From Rhynchopus sp. YZ270_cl-10 (Eukaryota > Euglenozoa > Diplonemea > Diplonemida > Diplonemidae): 64,000 nucleotides of DNA. The stretch lies in assembly GCA_964035575.1 (NCBI GenBank), contig OZ037930.1:558001-622000 (forward strand), read 5' to 3'. The notes under the pieces were generated by a model, which saw only the letters and a program-made list of their open reading frames with translations, did no database searches and was not told where the DNA came from. Below, one piece after another: positions 30,208 to 41,264 of the stretch (the stretch's first letter is position 1; each line of letters opens with the position of its first letter). Made by a program: the position numbers and the translations under genes.

Positions 30208-30655
30208 TTGTGTTTTGTGTGTTTTCTGTTGTGGGAGTGGTGGAGGATCAGTGGCAGGCGACAAACCACCTTGTCAGTTCATCTTCACGGAGAACAAATC
30301 GTATGCATCCCCGGAAAGTGACGAGAAGTACGGCTTCGGCACACACCTCATTATTCAAATAAGAGTGTGGCAGAAAAGAGGACAAATCAGCGGACCATTT
30401 TATCGAGAGGTTCTGTCTGGTCAGGCCTTTTGCCGCCAAAGGCCTTGTGTTTCATGAAAACACCAAAACGAAACTGAGACTAAGCAGTGTTCAAGTGTGA
30501 GTGGCAAAAGAGGGAGAGGTGGTGTTACTTTCGTGACACATAACGCACTGTCTTTTTTTCCCCCATCTTCTTCGATACAAACCTACCTGTGGACCCACCG
30601 ACCCCACCCCACACCCCACCCACTGCAATAAAACGGAAGAAGAGGCTGAGGGTGG
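30208..30655 (-). promoter_or_regulatory. 5' flank of LRR gene C
   Basis: Nearly identical to 12930-13380 across the whole length, including the C-rich cccaccccacaccccaccc block near 30600 and aataaaacggaagaagaggc near 30625. Conservation ends about 30650. Confidence 0.6.
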
Positions 30656-31790
30656 TGATTAAGAAACCCCCTCATAGCGCCTCCGGCACGCCTGTCTGGT
30701 GCGCCCTATATGCTTTTTCGGAACATATCAAACCCCTGCTATTTGCACAATCTGGAAGAAAGCTCTTCAAAAATAAAATAAAATAAAGATATATAAGATA
30801 ACCTTAACGTAACATTCAGGGCTAAGTGTGAGCTTCCTTCTTGTCAGTGAAGGGATGACCTTCGGGACTTAGCGAGGCCAGAAACATCCTCGGAAATGCT
30901 GAGCTGAGCGTGCAGAAGATCTGCCACAAAAGCATGCAAGGCGCTATCCGTGCAAAAATGTGGAAGCGTTCTGGGAGCAGTGGCGAACCCGCTAAACGTA
31001 CAAGAACATTATAAAAAACTGAGAACTAACATCGCCGTATCCCCCCAATGACACCTACCATCAACGAGGCATGTGAAATCAATATAGTTGTCTCCCTTCT
31101 GTTTGCCCCGCTCTCACGGTAGCGATTTTTTCCAACACTTTTTCCCCAACTAATATTTTTTTCCGTACGTACGTACAGAATTTCAAAACGTCTCGGACAA
31201 GAAACAAATAAATTTATTTATCTACCCTAACACATTTATCCCCTTTTTTTTCCTTATTTTTTTCTCAGTTTTTTTTGATTATCCCCTGCTCCCCCATTTT
31301 CCACGACAGATATCCGACACCACAATGATACCTACCCCTTTAATTATACCCCAAAAAGTACTGAAGGTTCTACGAAATAGCGGGCAGGGACGCCAACTTG
31401 ACTTAGCCGTTGGTATGGGAGTGAACCCACGTACAACAGTGCCATCTGGTCAAGGAGGACCCCCTTCTGCTGCGATGACCCGAAAGCATGTCACGGGAAG
31501 TGCCCAGGGTACCATGTCAGGTGTACAGTCTGCTGATCCCAGAAGGCTGACAATAACTTTGCTGCACAAAAAGCCGAGGGCGCCACCGATATGTAGTCAC
31601 AGACACACCAGAAGTTGTGTCTGTAGGTCTCCTGGTCTCCGTAGGTCCATAGGCCTCCTCCCTGTGCAGTGTTGGTGCATCATGTACCACCCGTCACGCA
31701 CAGCAGCTGTCGTCACGTTCAAATCCTCAGACCCAGACGATGAAGCTTCTAGAACAAAAAGTTCTCAGTAAAACTACTGTTGTTTTCAGT
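30656..31790. other. Intergenic between LRR genes D and C
   Basis: No gene recognised. Notable: palindromic cgtacgtacgtacg near 31165, and the shared 3'-flank segment of C and D at about 31228-31315. A plus-strand open stretch of 148 codons (31325-31771) has no recognisable domain and is not called. Confidence 0.45.
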
Positions 31791-34523
31791 CTAAATAGCC
31801 TTCAATGCAGGAAAATCGTATGTTTCTAAAGCAGTGCAACCTTCAAGAAAACCGCTACCAATTCGCGTCACACCACTCAGCCCTGCAAAGTTGATGGAGG
31901 TTAACGCCGTGCAACCTGATAAGAAGTTGCTGCCAAGGCTTGTGACACTGCTTAATCCTTCAAAATCGATTGAAGTCAACGCAATACAACCAAACAAGAA
32001 GCGGTCCCCAAGGTTTGTGACGCTGCTTAATCCTGCAAAGTCGATGGAGGTTAACGCCCTGCAATCACGTAAGAAGTTGTGTCCAAGGCTTGTTACACTG
32101 CTGAATGCTGCTAAGACGATGGAGGTTAACGACATGCAACCACTCAAGAAGTGGTCCCCAAGGCTTGTGAGACTGCGCAATCCTGCAAAGTCGATCGAGG
32201 TTAACGTACTGCAATCACGTAAGAAGTCGTTCCCAAGACTCGTTACACTACGGAATGGTGCCAAGTCGATGGAGGTTAACGACCTGCAACCACTCAAGAA
32301 GTGTTCCCCAAGGCTCGTGACACTGCGCAATCCTGCAAAGTTGATGGAGGTCAACGACGTGCAACTTGATAAGAAGCGGTCCCCAAGGCTTGTGACACTG
32401 CTGAATTTTGTTGTAAAGTCGATGGAGGTTAACCCTGTGCAACAAAATAAGAAGCAGTTACCTAGGCTTGTAACACTGCTCAGTCCTGCAAAGTCGATCG
32501 AGGTTAAAGTACTGCAACCACTTAAGAACCAGTTCCCAAGGCTTCCGACATTGCTGAATGCTGCTAAGTCGATGGAGGTTAACGCCGTGCAACCTGATAA
32601 GAAGTTGTTCCCAAGACTCGTGACACTACGGAATGGTGCCAAGTCGATGGAGGTTAACGCCGTGCAATCACTCAAGAAGTGGTCCCCAAGGCTTGTGAGA
32701 CTGCGCAATCCTGCAAAGTCGATGGAGGTCAACGCCGTGCAACCTGATAAGAAGAAGTTCCCAAGACTCGTGACACTACGGAATGGTGCCAAGTCGATGG
32801 AGGTTAACGCCGTGCACTGTGATAAGAAGCTTCCCCCAAGGCTGGTGACACTTCCCAATCCTGCAAAGTTGATGGAGGTTAACGACGTGCAATGCGATAA
32901 GAACGACTTCTCAAGGCTTGTGACACTGCTTAATCCTGCAAAGTCGACTGAAGTCAACGCGGTGCAACCTGATAAGAACTCACTCCCAAGGCTTGCGACA
33001 TTGCTGAATCCTGCAAAGTCGATGGAGGTTAACGAAGTGCAACCTGATAAGAAGCGGTTCTCAAGGCTTGTGACGCTGCTCAATTCTGCGAAATCGATTG
33101 AAGTTAACTTTGTGCAACCTGATAAGAAGTACTTCCCCAGGATTGTGACACTGCTCAATCCTGCAAAGTCGATCGAGGTTAAAGTACTGCAACCACTTAA
33201 GAACCAATTCCCAAGCCTTGTTACATTGCTGAATTCTGCAAAGTTGACGGAAGTCAACGCCTCGCAACCTGATAAGAAGTTGTTCCCAAGACTCGTGATA
33301 CTACGGAATATTGCCAAGTCGATGGAGGTTAACGCCGTGCAATGTGATAAGAAGCCGTCCCCAAGGCGTGTGACACTGCTGAATACTGCAAAGTCGACAG
33401 ACGTTAACGCCGTGCACTGTGATAAGAAGTCTCCCCCAAGGCGTGTGACTCTGCTGAATGCTGCTAAGTCGACAGACGTTAATGCCGTGCAATGTGATAA
33501 GAACCTGTTCCCAAGGCTTGTGACACTGCTTAAACCTGCAAAGTCGATAGAAGTTAACGACGTGCAACGTGATAAGAAGTGGTTCCCAAGGCTTGTGACA
33601 CTGCTCAAACCTGCAAAGTCAATCGAGGTTAACGCCGTGCAATTTGACAAGAAGTAGTCCCCAAGGCTTGTGACACTGCTCAATCCTGCAAAGTGTATGA
33701 AGGTTAACGACGGGCAACCTGATAAGAACCTGTTCCCAAGGCTTGCGACATTGCTGAATCCTGCAAAGTCGATGGAGGTCAACGACGTGCAACCCGATAA
33801 GAAGTCGTTCCCAAGACTGGTGACACTGCTGAATCCTGCAAAGTCGATGGAGGTTAACTTTGTGCAATGTGATAAGAAGCCGTCCCCAAGGCATCTGACA
33901 CTGCGTAATCCTGCAAAGTCGACGGAGGTTAACGCCGTGCAACCTGATAAGAACTTATTCCCAAGGCTTGTGACACTGCTCAGTCCTGCAAAGTCAAAAG
34001 TGCGCAATGACATGCACTCGAACAGGAAGTGCCGACCTATTCTCGTGACGTTGTGCAACCCAGACAAGTTAATCGATTTCAATGAATAACACTTACCTAA
34101 GAAGTTGTCATCAATCGCAGTAATAACCAACGGGACACTCAGATCAAGGCGACGTAACTTAGTGCCAGCCAGGAAATTGTTCGGAATCGTTGCTACAACT
34201 TCTGCCTGCAGAAACAACTGCGCTACCTTGGATTTTTTCACACGCGCAAGCCTCTCTGGTGTGAGGTCTGTCTCACCCAATGAACGAAGAGCTGCAATGG
34301 CTTCTTGCTTATAGTTTCTCGTCAACACGACTGTGTCGCCAGCACTCAGCGCTGTGATGTTGAAGTCCTCTCCTTCGCCGTTCCCTCCGAAGTCCATGCG
34401 AAAGCTGTCTTCAGCAAACCCCACTGCAGTTGCCACCTTCCGCCGCAGGTCCTTCGCTGTGTCATCCACATCCACATCGACGACGTACGTATGACCATCA
34501 AATCCCTCGATGTTGAGTTCCAT
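31791..34523 (-). CDS. Ubiquitin-like/LRR protein, copy D (910 aa, longest)
   Basis: Ubiquitin-like head (MELNIEGFDGHTYVV), linker (YKQEAIAALRSLGETDLTP) and about 33 repeats of 23 residues, ending GSGFLEGCTALETYDFPALK. The start is MELN by comparison with A-C; the frame stays open a further 48 codons upstream. Repeats fall into subtypes (FAGL, LAAF, LAPF, FAEF) in an order related to copy C, with local expansions such as repeated LAPFRSVTSLGN units. No signal peptide or transmembrane helix. The repeats would form one elongated curved binding surface; ligand unknown. Confidence 0.87.
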   Translation of the reverse strand: MELNIEGFDGHTYVVDVDVDDTAKDLRRKVATAVGFAEDSFRMDFGGNGEGEDFNITALSAGDTVVLTRNYKQEAIAALRSLGETDLTPERLARVKKSKVAQLFLQAEVVATIPNNFLAGTKLRRLDLSVPLVITAIDDNFLGKCYSLKSINLSGLHNVTRIGRHFLFECMSLRTFDFAGLSSVTSLGNKFLSGCTALTSVDFAGLRSVRCLGDGFLSHCTKLTSIDFAGFSSVTSLGNDFLSGCTSLTSIDFAGFSNVASLGNRFLSGCPSLTFIHFAGLSSVTSLGDYFLSNCTALTSIDFAGLSSVTSLGNHFLSRCTSLTSIDFAGLSSVTSLGNRFLSHCTALTSVDLAAFSRVTRLGGDFLSQCTALTSVDFAVFSSVTRLGDGFLSHCTALTSIDLAIFRSITSLGNNFLSGCEALTSVNFAEFSNVTRLGNWFLSGCSTLTSIDFAGLSSVTILGKYFLSGCTKLTSIDFAELSSVTSLENRFLSGCTSLTSIDFAGFSNVASLGSEFLSGCTALTSVDFAGLSSVTSLEKSFLSHCTSLTSINFAGLGSVTSLGGSFLSQCTALTSIDLAPFRSVTSLGNFFLSGCTALTSIDFAGLRSLTSLGDHFLSDCTALTSIDLAPFRSVTSLGNNFLSGCTALTSIDLAAFSNVGSLGNWFLSGCSTLTSIDFAGLSSVTSLGNCFLFCCTGLTSIDFTTKFSSVTSLGDRFLSSCTSLTSINFAGLRSVTSLGEHFLSGCRSLTSIDLAPFRSVTSLGNDFLRDCSTLTSIDFAGLRSLTSLGDHFLSGCMSLTSIVLAAFSSVTSLGHNFLRDCRALTSIDFAGLSSVTNLGDRFLFGCIALTSIDFEGLSSVTSLGSNFLSGCTALTSINFAGLSGVTRIGSGFLEGCTALETYDFPALKAI

Positions 34524-34838
34524 TTGTGTTTTGTGTGTTTTCTGTTGTGGGAGTGGTGGAGGATCAGTGGCAGGCGACAAACCACCTTGGCAGTTCATCT
34601 TCACGGAGAACAAATCGTATGCATCCCCGGAAAGTGACGAGAAGTACGGCTTCGGCACACACCTCATTATTCAAATAAGAGTGTGGCAGAAAAGAGGACA
34701 AATCAGCGGACCATTTTATCGAGAGGTTCTGTCTGGTCAGGCCTTTTGCCGCCAAAGGCCTTGTGTTTCATGAAAACAACAAAACGAAACTGATGAGATG
34801 GAGACTAAGCAGTGTTCAAGTGTGAGTAGCAAAAGAGG
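34524..34838 (-). promoter_or_regulatory. 5' flank of LRR gene D
   Basis: Matches the flanks of B and C up to gtgagtagcaaaagaggg at about 34837, then diverges abruptly. The far-upstream C-rich block present in B and C is therefore missing here. Confidence 0.6.
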
Positions 34839-35973
34839 GTACGCTTTTCATCCCCACCGTACTTCTTGGTGACAGTGTTCCGTGCATCTACTGAGAACCT
34901 GTTGTGTGGTGCTGCTTACATGGAGACCTTGTCATTCCTTCCCTGTATCAATGATTAGAAAGAAGTTGAAAGTGCAAACGCCTCACCTTACCCCGACGGA
35001 CGCAGCAATGAAGCAATGAAGTAAGAAAGAGCTGAACCTAAGCTCTCTCTCGTTCGTCACCTTGATGATTTGATGTCACCCTATCCGTATCGTACATCCC
35101 CAGCTCCACGAGATTCAACAATGAATGATAAAGTGAAGTTATTAATGCAGGCACCTCCGACTGACCCACTGTACGATGCCAGCCATCCAGATCAGCGGAA
35201 GGAAACAATGGGGGAGCGTCTTGAAATGGGTTTGAAAAAAAAAATGTTTACTTTTTTAGTGGTAATGAACTAGAAAATATGGAAAAGCAAAAACATCATG
35301 ATAATATAAAAAAAAAGATCACCATCCGGAAGTTTTGGGGAAAAGGGGGAGGAAGGATGGGCGGGGTGGGGAAAGGACATTTTTTTTTTTAAACCGTGGG
35401 AAGTAGATGGTCTGTTTCCCTTTATTCTTAGATGCGTTGAACTGTACAATAAAATGGACAAAATAGCAACACAACAATTTTTTTTGTTTTGATGAAAAGT
35501 GTGAAACCTACAAATATAAAAAAAAAACCCCTCAGCTAATCAAGAAATGGTAGTTGCTGATGCAGGCACGCCTCCGACTGACACACTGTATGCCAGCCAT
35601 CTGGATGCAAGCACAATCAAACATTACGACTAAGAAATATTCCGTTCTTCTTCAGGATGGGCAGGTTGGGGGTCATTGCACGCAACACACTGTCTCAGAC
35701 TGTCAAAAATTTTTGAAAAAAAAAAAAACTATTCCAACAAATTTATCAAAAAGGGGGGGACTAAAAAATAAATAAACCATGTAGTTTTGTAACCTGTGAT
35801 TTTTTTGTTGACGCTTCGCTTAGGAAAAAAGAGCCTTCACCCTTCCTGATTCCACGTGACGTGGTGCTTTACAACCAAGGAAGGCTTCAATGCTCTAGAA
35901 AATGTATGGTAGAAAATCCCAAAAACTCACATGGTTCAATCGCAACACGGCGAGGGGTTTTTTTTTATTTTTT
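34839..35973. other. Gene-free stretch with short repeats
   Basis: Contains reduced heads of the T-arm-like element (34966-35005 aaagtgcaaacgcctc; 35142 and 35558 with tgcaggcacctccgactgac and gatgccagccatc), a gaacctaag...gtcacctt micro-repeat near 35035 and A/T runs. No gene supported. Confidence 0.5.
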
Positions 35974-36189
35974 CACGGGTTGCCTACGATCGTAGTACGA
36001 TCTCTTACGATCGTAGCTCTTTTTTGATCGCACTACGATCGTACTACGATCAAAGTACGATCGTATTATGATCGTACGATCGTACTACGATCGTAAACGA
36101 TCGTACTACGATCGTAACGATCGTAGTACGATCGTAGTACGATCGTACGATCCTCCTTCTAAGGTGCTCGCTCTCCATACCTAGACCCT

Positions 36190-36665
36190 CGATTTTTTTT
36201 TTTTTTGCCCCTATATTGGGCTAATTTCGACGATTTGAGGCCATTAAAAGCAAAATTTGGCACTTTTGAGCATCTAGGGGGGTCTAAAACGCGGTTCCGC
36301 GAACCCAAAATTTCGTGATTTTTACCAAAGACAAGTCGATTTTTGAAAAAATCTCAAAAAAAAAAATCCCAATTTTTTTTTTTCACAAGTGTTTTGAGGC
36401 CTGCTCACTACACCCTAGGTACCCTTCTGGGACCAAAAAGTCAAAAAAAGCAAGAATTGGGCTGTTTTGAGCATCTAGAGTTAATTCCCCAGTCATTTTC
36501 TGTACCACCAGTGCATTTTGTATGGGCCAGCGCCTTGTCAAAAAATCGAAAAATCTCAAAAAAAAAAATTTTTTTTTCGGGAAAATTTCGACCCCTGAGT
36601 TGGGTTTTTGGGCACCAAAAAGTGCAAAAAAACGCAAAAATCGGGTGTTTTGACGATCTGGGGGT
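36190..36665. repeat. Second copy of the repeat at the window start (inverted)
   Basis: Matches 1-290 in reverse complement (gatttgaggccattaaaagc, gagcatctaggggggtctaa, gcaaaaatcgggtgtttt). It lies inside the 3-kb element. The stretch between the two matching blocks differs. Confidence 0.7.
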
Positions 36666-37033
36666 AAACCATATGCACTACTGCACAATATCGACTTTTC
36701 CTTAGCAAATTCCTTGGAGCAAGGATATCTCTAAATCCGTCCCTTTTTGGCCAAATTCCGAAATCCCAATCCAAAAAATTCCCTGTTTTTTTGGTTTTGT
36801 TTTTGGGCTGTTTTTTGACTTTTTTGTGGGGGGGAAAAAAATTTTTCCCGATATGTCGTCAGGGCTCTCGCCGGGGTCATTTGGGGTCCCGAGCTTTCCC
36901 CCCGTAAAAGCGGTCGCTGCGCGCGCTTCGCGCGCGCGACTCCCTGCCAGTGCAGGGAGGCGTGGCGCTTTCTCCCCTCTGATGCACAAAGGCAGGTGGG
37001 GAGGGGTGAACCACAATCCGTAGTGTGTCAGCC

Positions 37034-37119
37034 TTATCAGTAACCTCGGTACATTTATGAAAGAAACGGCAGTCATGGCACCCAAAGGTTCCTGGCGAAG
37101 CCACGGTACGCAACATTTG
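37034..37119. repeat. Partial copy of the GCGAAGCCACGG repeat
   Basis: Left half only, about 86 bp, matching 9239-9330. Confidence 0.8.
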
Positions 37120-38812
37120 AGATCTCCTCCGTCTTCCAACCCTCATAATTGAATGCGATTGACACGTCTTCTCCTTCTTCTTGTGCACAACCTCAAATGT
37201 CTCTGATGCTGGATGCTTGCCTGCAACTGACGTGAACATCCGCACCCACAACTACAGCAACCGCCTGCAGAGCCAATTTTTTCCTCAAAAATCCGGGACT
37301 TTTTTTTTGTTCCTTTTCCCCTTTTTTCGCTTTATTTGATCGCGTTGATCGATCGCATCCCACAGGCGAAACTCTCTGGGGGTGGGGTGGAGTAGAATAT
37401 ACCTGAAATTGCTGTAGGGAAAAACAGGGAATTTTTTTCAGGGAATTTTTTTATTTTTCCGAAATCCCAATCCCAATCCAGAATTAGAAAAATCCCTGCC
37501 TTGGAGTATTGAAACAAATAAAAAAAAGGATAATACCCAGTGGGTATTATCCTAAATTATTTTGGGTATTATGGGTACTGGGTACTGGGTACCCAGAGAA
37601 GGCACCTTGACAGCAGCGAAGGCGCAAGACAAGGTATGTAAATATGTTTAACTTTCTGGTGAATATTCAACAAAATAAGGCCGTCGACTCGTATTTCCTC
37701 CAAAAAGTCTCCATAACAATATTTTACACCCTCAGGCCAACTTATTTTTTAAAGAAATCACCTTCTTTAAATTCCCCACCACTCACAACTTCACTTTTAA
37801 ACAGGTATCGCGAGTGCAACATCGAGAACCAACTGTGCAGAACGAGCGAACATATGGGGTGGAAAGGGGAGTGGGAACACTCTGTCAGTCACTGCTATAG
37901 CCATTAACCCAGGGAGCATAGCTAGTGCAAGAAATTCGACTTCGGGATCCGGAAAGTCTGTCCTCTGCTTGCGGAGGACTGGGCACAATAAAATATTGCG
38001 TTCCCCCAGAAAACTAATTTTGTCACAGTAATTTTTGCCCAGGGCATGCTCTTGAAGCATGGCGGCTTGGTGTGAGAAGGGGCAGTGTATTGTTTTGTTC
38101 TAGATTTCAACGGTTGTTAGAACGAGTCAAGTGGATGCTTATCTAAACACTGACTTTAGTACAGACCCGAGAGATCACACATGACTTTGAGGAAAGAACA
38201 AAGCAATGCATCTGTACCCGCACGCCAGGTTGTAGTTACTTCAGGATTTTCTTAAGTTTGCATGAAAGAGAAGGGGGCGAAACCTTTGTATACGTCTACG
38301 ACGAAGGTAGTAGCCTAATGACAACCATGTGGTGGCTGTAATTCACATCCCTTAGAATTACCAGAATTCAGCCTTTGTTGAAGTAACGTGCATACTTGTA
38401 TGTGCGTGTCACGCTTCTCCACCCTTAAATGGGTGCACCGCTCGGTGAGCAGTGGTAACCCTTCTCGAATAGTGCAAACTTAAGAATTTTCTGCTGGAAC
38501 TTACCAAAATCGATTTTCTTTCACCCCAAACACCCGCAACACCCCACCTGCTACTTCGGTAGCCTGTGTTGTTAGGAGTTGGTTCTCATGTTGATCCCCA
38601 GTGACTGTCTAGCACTGCTTCTTCTGAGCCCAACGTTGTTTGGCCTGTCGACGTAATAAATACGAAGACAGGGCGGCGGTGCCAACAATTTTCCAATGAT
38701 GTAACGTTTTATCTGATTGATTATCGTTTGATATACCTTGTGTGTGCTTCATGCACACCATGCAAGGAATATCGAACGGTATTTCAAGCGATATTCGTTA
38801 TTTCGTTTGGCA
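37120..38812. other. Interior of 3-kb element, unassigned
   Basis: Includes an 87-codon minus-strand open stretch (38060-37797) without recognisable domain and a UUCG-type hairpin gctacttcggtagc near 38553. More complex sequence than its surroundings, but no gene or RNA identified. Confidence 0.3.
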
Positions 38813-38949
38813 AACGTACTACGATCGTACTACGATCGTTTACGATCGTAGTACGATCGTAGTTGATCGTAGTACGATATTTTACGATCGTTACGATCGT
38901 TTTTTGGTACGATCGTAAACGATCGTACTACGATCGTAGGCAACCCGTG

Positions 38950-39435
38950 TTTTTTTTGAAAATAAAATCAAGTACAAATTTTTAACTCTGTTAGCAATCA
39001 GGGCACGGCGCCACGGCGGGGGGAGGGAAACGCCGTTGGGCATGGAAGCGCTCATGAAAGAAGATCCCTCCCTCAACCCTCTTACAGAAATACAGTTCTC
39101 AGTGGAAGTGGGAAAGGGAGGGAGGGAGAGAAAGAAAAAGGTGGGGGTATAGGGCTGTGCGAACACCCCCGTCTCGGACGCAAGCACTGAAGGAAAAAAA
39201 GAAGAAAAAAGAAAATCTGGGGAAAATCTGGGAAAAGAGGGGAGTGATGTACATCTACTTACAAAGAGTAGAAGGAGGGAAAAAGGGCATAGAATCTGAC
39301 TTCAGGATAATGACAAAAAGAGAACAAAAAAAAAAAAATAAAGGAGGGAACGCACTGCAAATTTTGGTGTGTGTCTTTTTTTTCGCTGTATTGTATGAGC
39401 TGTGATAGAACAAATATTGAAATAAATTGAATAAA
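38950..39435. other. Gene-free stretch
   Basis: Purine-rich and A/T-rich; no gene or known repeat recognised. Confidence 0.4.
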
Positions 39436-39556
39436 TGGTGCTCCGGGAGGGGTCGATATTGACAGGTGCGCTGACACAGGGACTCGACACACACTCACAC
39501 CCCATGATATTGACAGGTCACCGACAGGTCGTTGACCTCGACTTCCGAAAGCACCA
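39436..39556. mobile_element. TGGTG...CACCA element, 5-bp duplication ATAAA
   Basis: 121 bp. Ends TGGTGCTCCGGGAG and CTTCCGAAAGCACCA are inverted; ATAAA flanks both sides (39431-39435, 39557-39561). The interior holds attgacaggt and cgttgacc motifs. Same family: 49195-49316, 53792-53969, 54062-54119, 56518-56673 and 57579-57646. Confidence 0.85.
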
Positions 39557-39876
39557 ATAAAGAAACAAATTTGCAGGACACGCACCTTCCGTCGATTCTA
39601 TTTTCTCTTTGCCAATGCTTAAAGATAAAATATGTAAAAGATTTCGGAAATCTTTTGGAAAGAATGTGGGTAGCGCGGGGGCAAGCGAAGTCTTAAAAAA
39701 AACTTTGTAGAAAATGAATAAAAAAAAAAAAAAATAGAGAGAGAATCTGGAAAGGCGGGTAGCTTTTTTCCTCTTCTTTCACCTTTTTTTTGTTTTTGCG
39801 ATACCTTGACATTTGTAGTGCCAAAGGAATGAAAACAAAAACAAAAACAAAAACAAAAAAACGGTAGGTTACAGTG

Positions 39877-39909
<33 letters not shown>

Positions 39910-40098
39910 TGCCAGACACCCTTTCACAGAGGAGAAAGCCTATTAAGAAGAAAGAAAAAGTGGGTAAGATGATCCTAAGACTCACTGTGCCCTAGCAAAA
40001 TATATAGCCAATGACCAAGAACAATACTGTCAATGACAATACGGAACGGTAGAGCGGGGTTTGACTACTACGCTATTTTTATTTTTATTTTTATTTTA
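39557..40098. other. A-rich gene-free stretch
   Basis: Contains (AAAAAC)n near 39834-39858, an A-run of about 32 (39876-39907) and a taagatgatcctaag micro-repeat near 39965. No gene. Confidence 0.45.
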
Positions 40099-40346
40099 CC
40101 TACCCTCCCCCGTGTATATGTCCTGTGCATATGTCCGTGTTGGTCGAGGCTCGGACATATACACGGACATATACAGGTATGTAGTATACTACAGTGTCCA
40201 GTGGCAAAAACCCATTCTTAGCTTTCGGCCCCGCACGTTGGCGGGGCATCTCCCCTCCTGTGCGTATATGTCCGGAAAATTTTCAGAAAAGTGCCGGACA
40301 TATACACATCAAAATGGGTCCGGACATATACACGGGGGAGGGTAGG
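40099..40346. mobile_element. 248-bp element with perfect inverted ends and TA duplication
   Basis: Ends start CCTACCCTCCCCCGTGTATA and are perfectly inverted for about 25 bp; TA on both flanks (40097-40098, 40347-40348). The word GGACATATACAC recurs several times inside in both orientations. Fits a Tc1/mariner-type miniature element. Family-1 micro-repeat begins 11 bp to the right. Confidence 0.85.
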
Positions 40347-40356
40347 TATTTTTTTT

Positions 40357-40407
40357 TTGAAAACTTGGCTGTATTAGTGTAGCCACCCTAAAGTGTGCTC
40401 CACTATA
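40357..40407 (-). repeat. Micro-repeat family 1 copy
   Basis: Contains gaaaacttggctgtattagt then gtgtgctccacta, preceded by a T-run (A-tail on minus). Confidence 0.8.
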
Positions 40408-41151
40408 CTAAAGACTTCTACGTGATACCAGAGTGGCACCATGCTCTCGTTTAAGATGACAGCGCTTTATTGCTTTGAGCTCTTGGAGAGAGCAGGGGTC
40501 GTTTAGTGAGATGATCACAAAGGGAAAGTGAAAGGAGAGGAGAAAAACGGATCATGGAAAAGGAAAGTTACTAAGATGAGCCTAATCGCATCGTGCCAGG
40601 ACACATCAACACAAAGTGGACAACGTTGAATACTTGTCTAGCGTTGTGCTGTCCATTTATGTAGCACATCTCAACTACACATCAAAAAAGAAAGAAGAGT
40701 GTACAAGACCCCTAAGGCTAGGGCACGTTGTTGTTAAAGAAAAGATTTTTTTTTGATGCCGTACACTTTTTTTTGGGGGTCAGTACCCAGTACCCAGTAC
40801 CCAGTGCCGGTCAGGCATAACCAGCGCACCGTGTGGGGTGGGGTCAAAAAATTTTCTTCAAAAATGCGTTTATTTGAACATTTGCACCAATCCCGGACCA
40901 AGAACATGCATATTCGGATGTGAAAACCGTCCACACATCACTTTAAACGTGTGTTTCCACAGGGCCGCAGTCTGGGTCAGGGACAGTGTGGGCCGGGCGC
41001 GGGGTGCGGGGCTTACTCGTGCTTGGGGAAGGGGGTATGGGGGTATAGGGGTAGGGCAAATATAGATGCGTACGGGGGGTTTTGCAATAATAAAACACAC
41101 TGAGACAAAAGAACAGAGAAAACAAAACTGGTAAAACATACCCCGAAGCCA
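40408..41151. other. Gene-free stretch
   Basis: Includes cagtacccagtacccagtac near 40782, echoing the gggtactgggtactgggtac near 37571. No gene recognised. Confidence 0.4.
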
Positions 41152-41264
41152 GCACCTGATGTTTGCGCTGAAATTTTGGGGAAGTTTTGGAGGGGTTTGG
41201 GGGTATTTAAACACCACCAAACACCACCTAAACCCCATCAAAAATGTCAGGCAAAATCAGGTGG
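41152..41264. mobile_element. CCACCTGAT inverted-repeat element, diverged
   Basis: 113 bp. Left GCACCTGATGTTTGCGCTGA and right complement of CCACCTGATTTTGCCTGACA. Interior rich in acaccacc and ggtgttt motifs. Related to 51131-51232. Confidence 0.6.

Larger units (their letters stand above)
35974..38949. mobile_element. 3-kb inverted-repeat element with ACGATCGTA palindrome arrays
   Basis: Ends CACGGGTTGCCTACGATCGT and complement are inverted, about 29 bp perfect. Next to each end lies an array of the self-complementary word ACGATCGT / TACGATCGTA (35985-36155, about 180 bp; 38813-38938, about 125 bp). Only T-runs flank it, so the target duplication is unclear. The interior carries unrelated repeats (36190-36665, 37034-37119), a perfect palindrome ggataataccca...tgggtattatcc near 37530, and no transposase. 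Subterminal arrays like these serve as transposase binding sites in several DNA transposon groups. Confidence 0.8.

Noticed and set aside
31325-31771. Plus-strand open frame of 148 codons between LRR genes
   Set aside because: Composition does not look coding and no domain is seen; lies in LRR flanking DNA.
31834-33657. Plus-strand open frame of 607 codons opposite LRR gene D (and similar ones opposite A, B and C)
   Set aside because: It is the antisense of the 69-bp LRR unit, whose periodic codon use happens to lack stops. The minus strand shows the true LRR consensus and conserved ends.
37797-38060. Minus-strand open frame of 87 codons with a good start context
   Set aside because: No recognisable domain, isolated inside a mobile element; not enough to call a gene.
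38545-38580. Structured RNA gene suggested by a UUCG hairpin
   Set aside because: No match to snRNA, SRP or RNase P landmarks; one hairpin is not sufficient.
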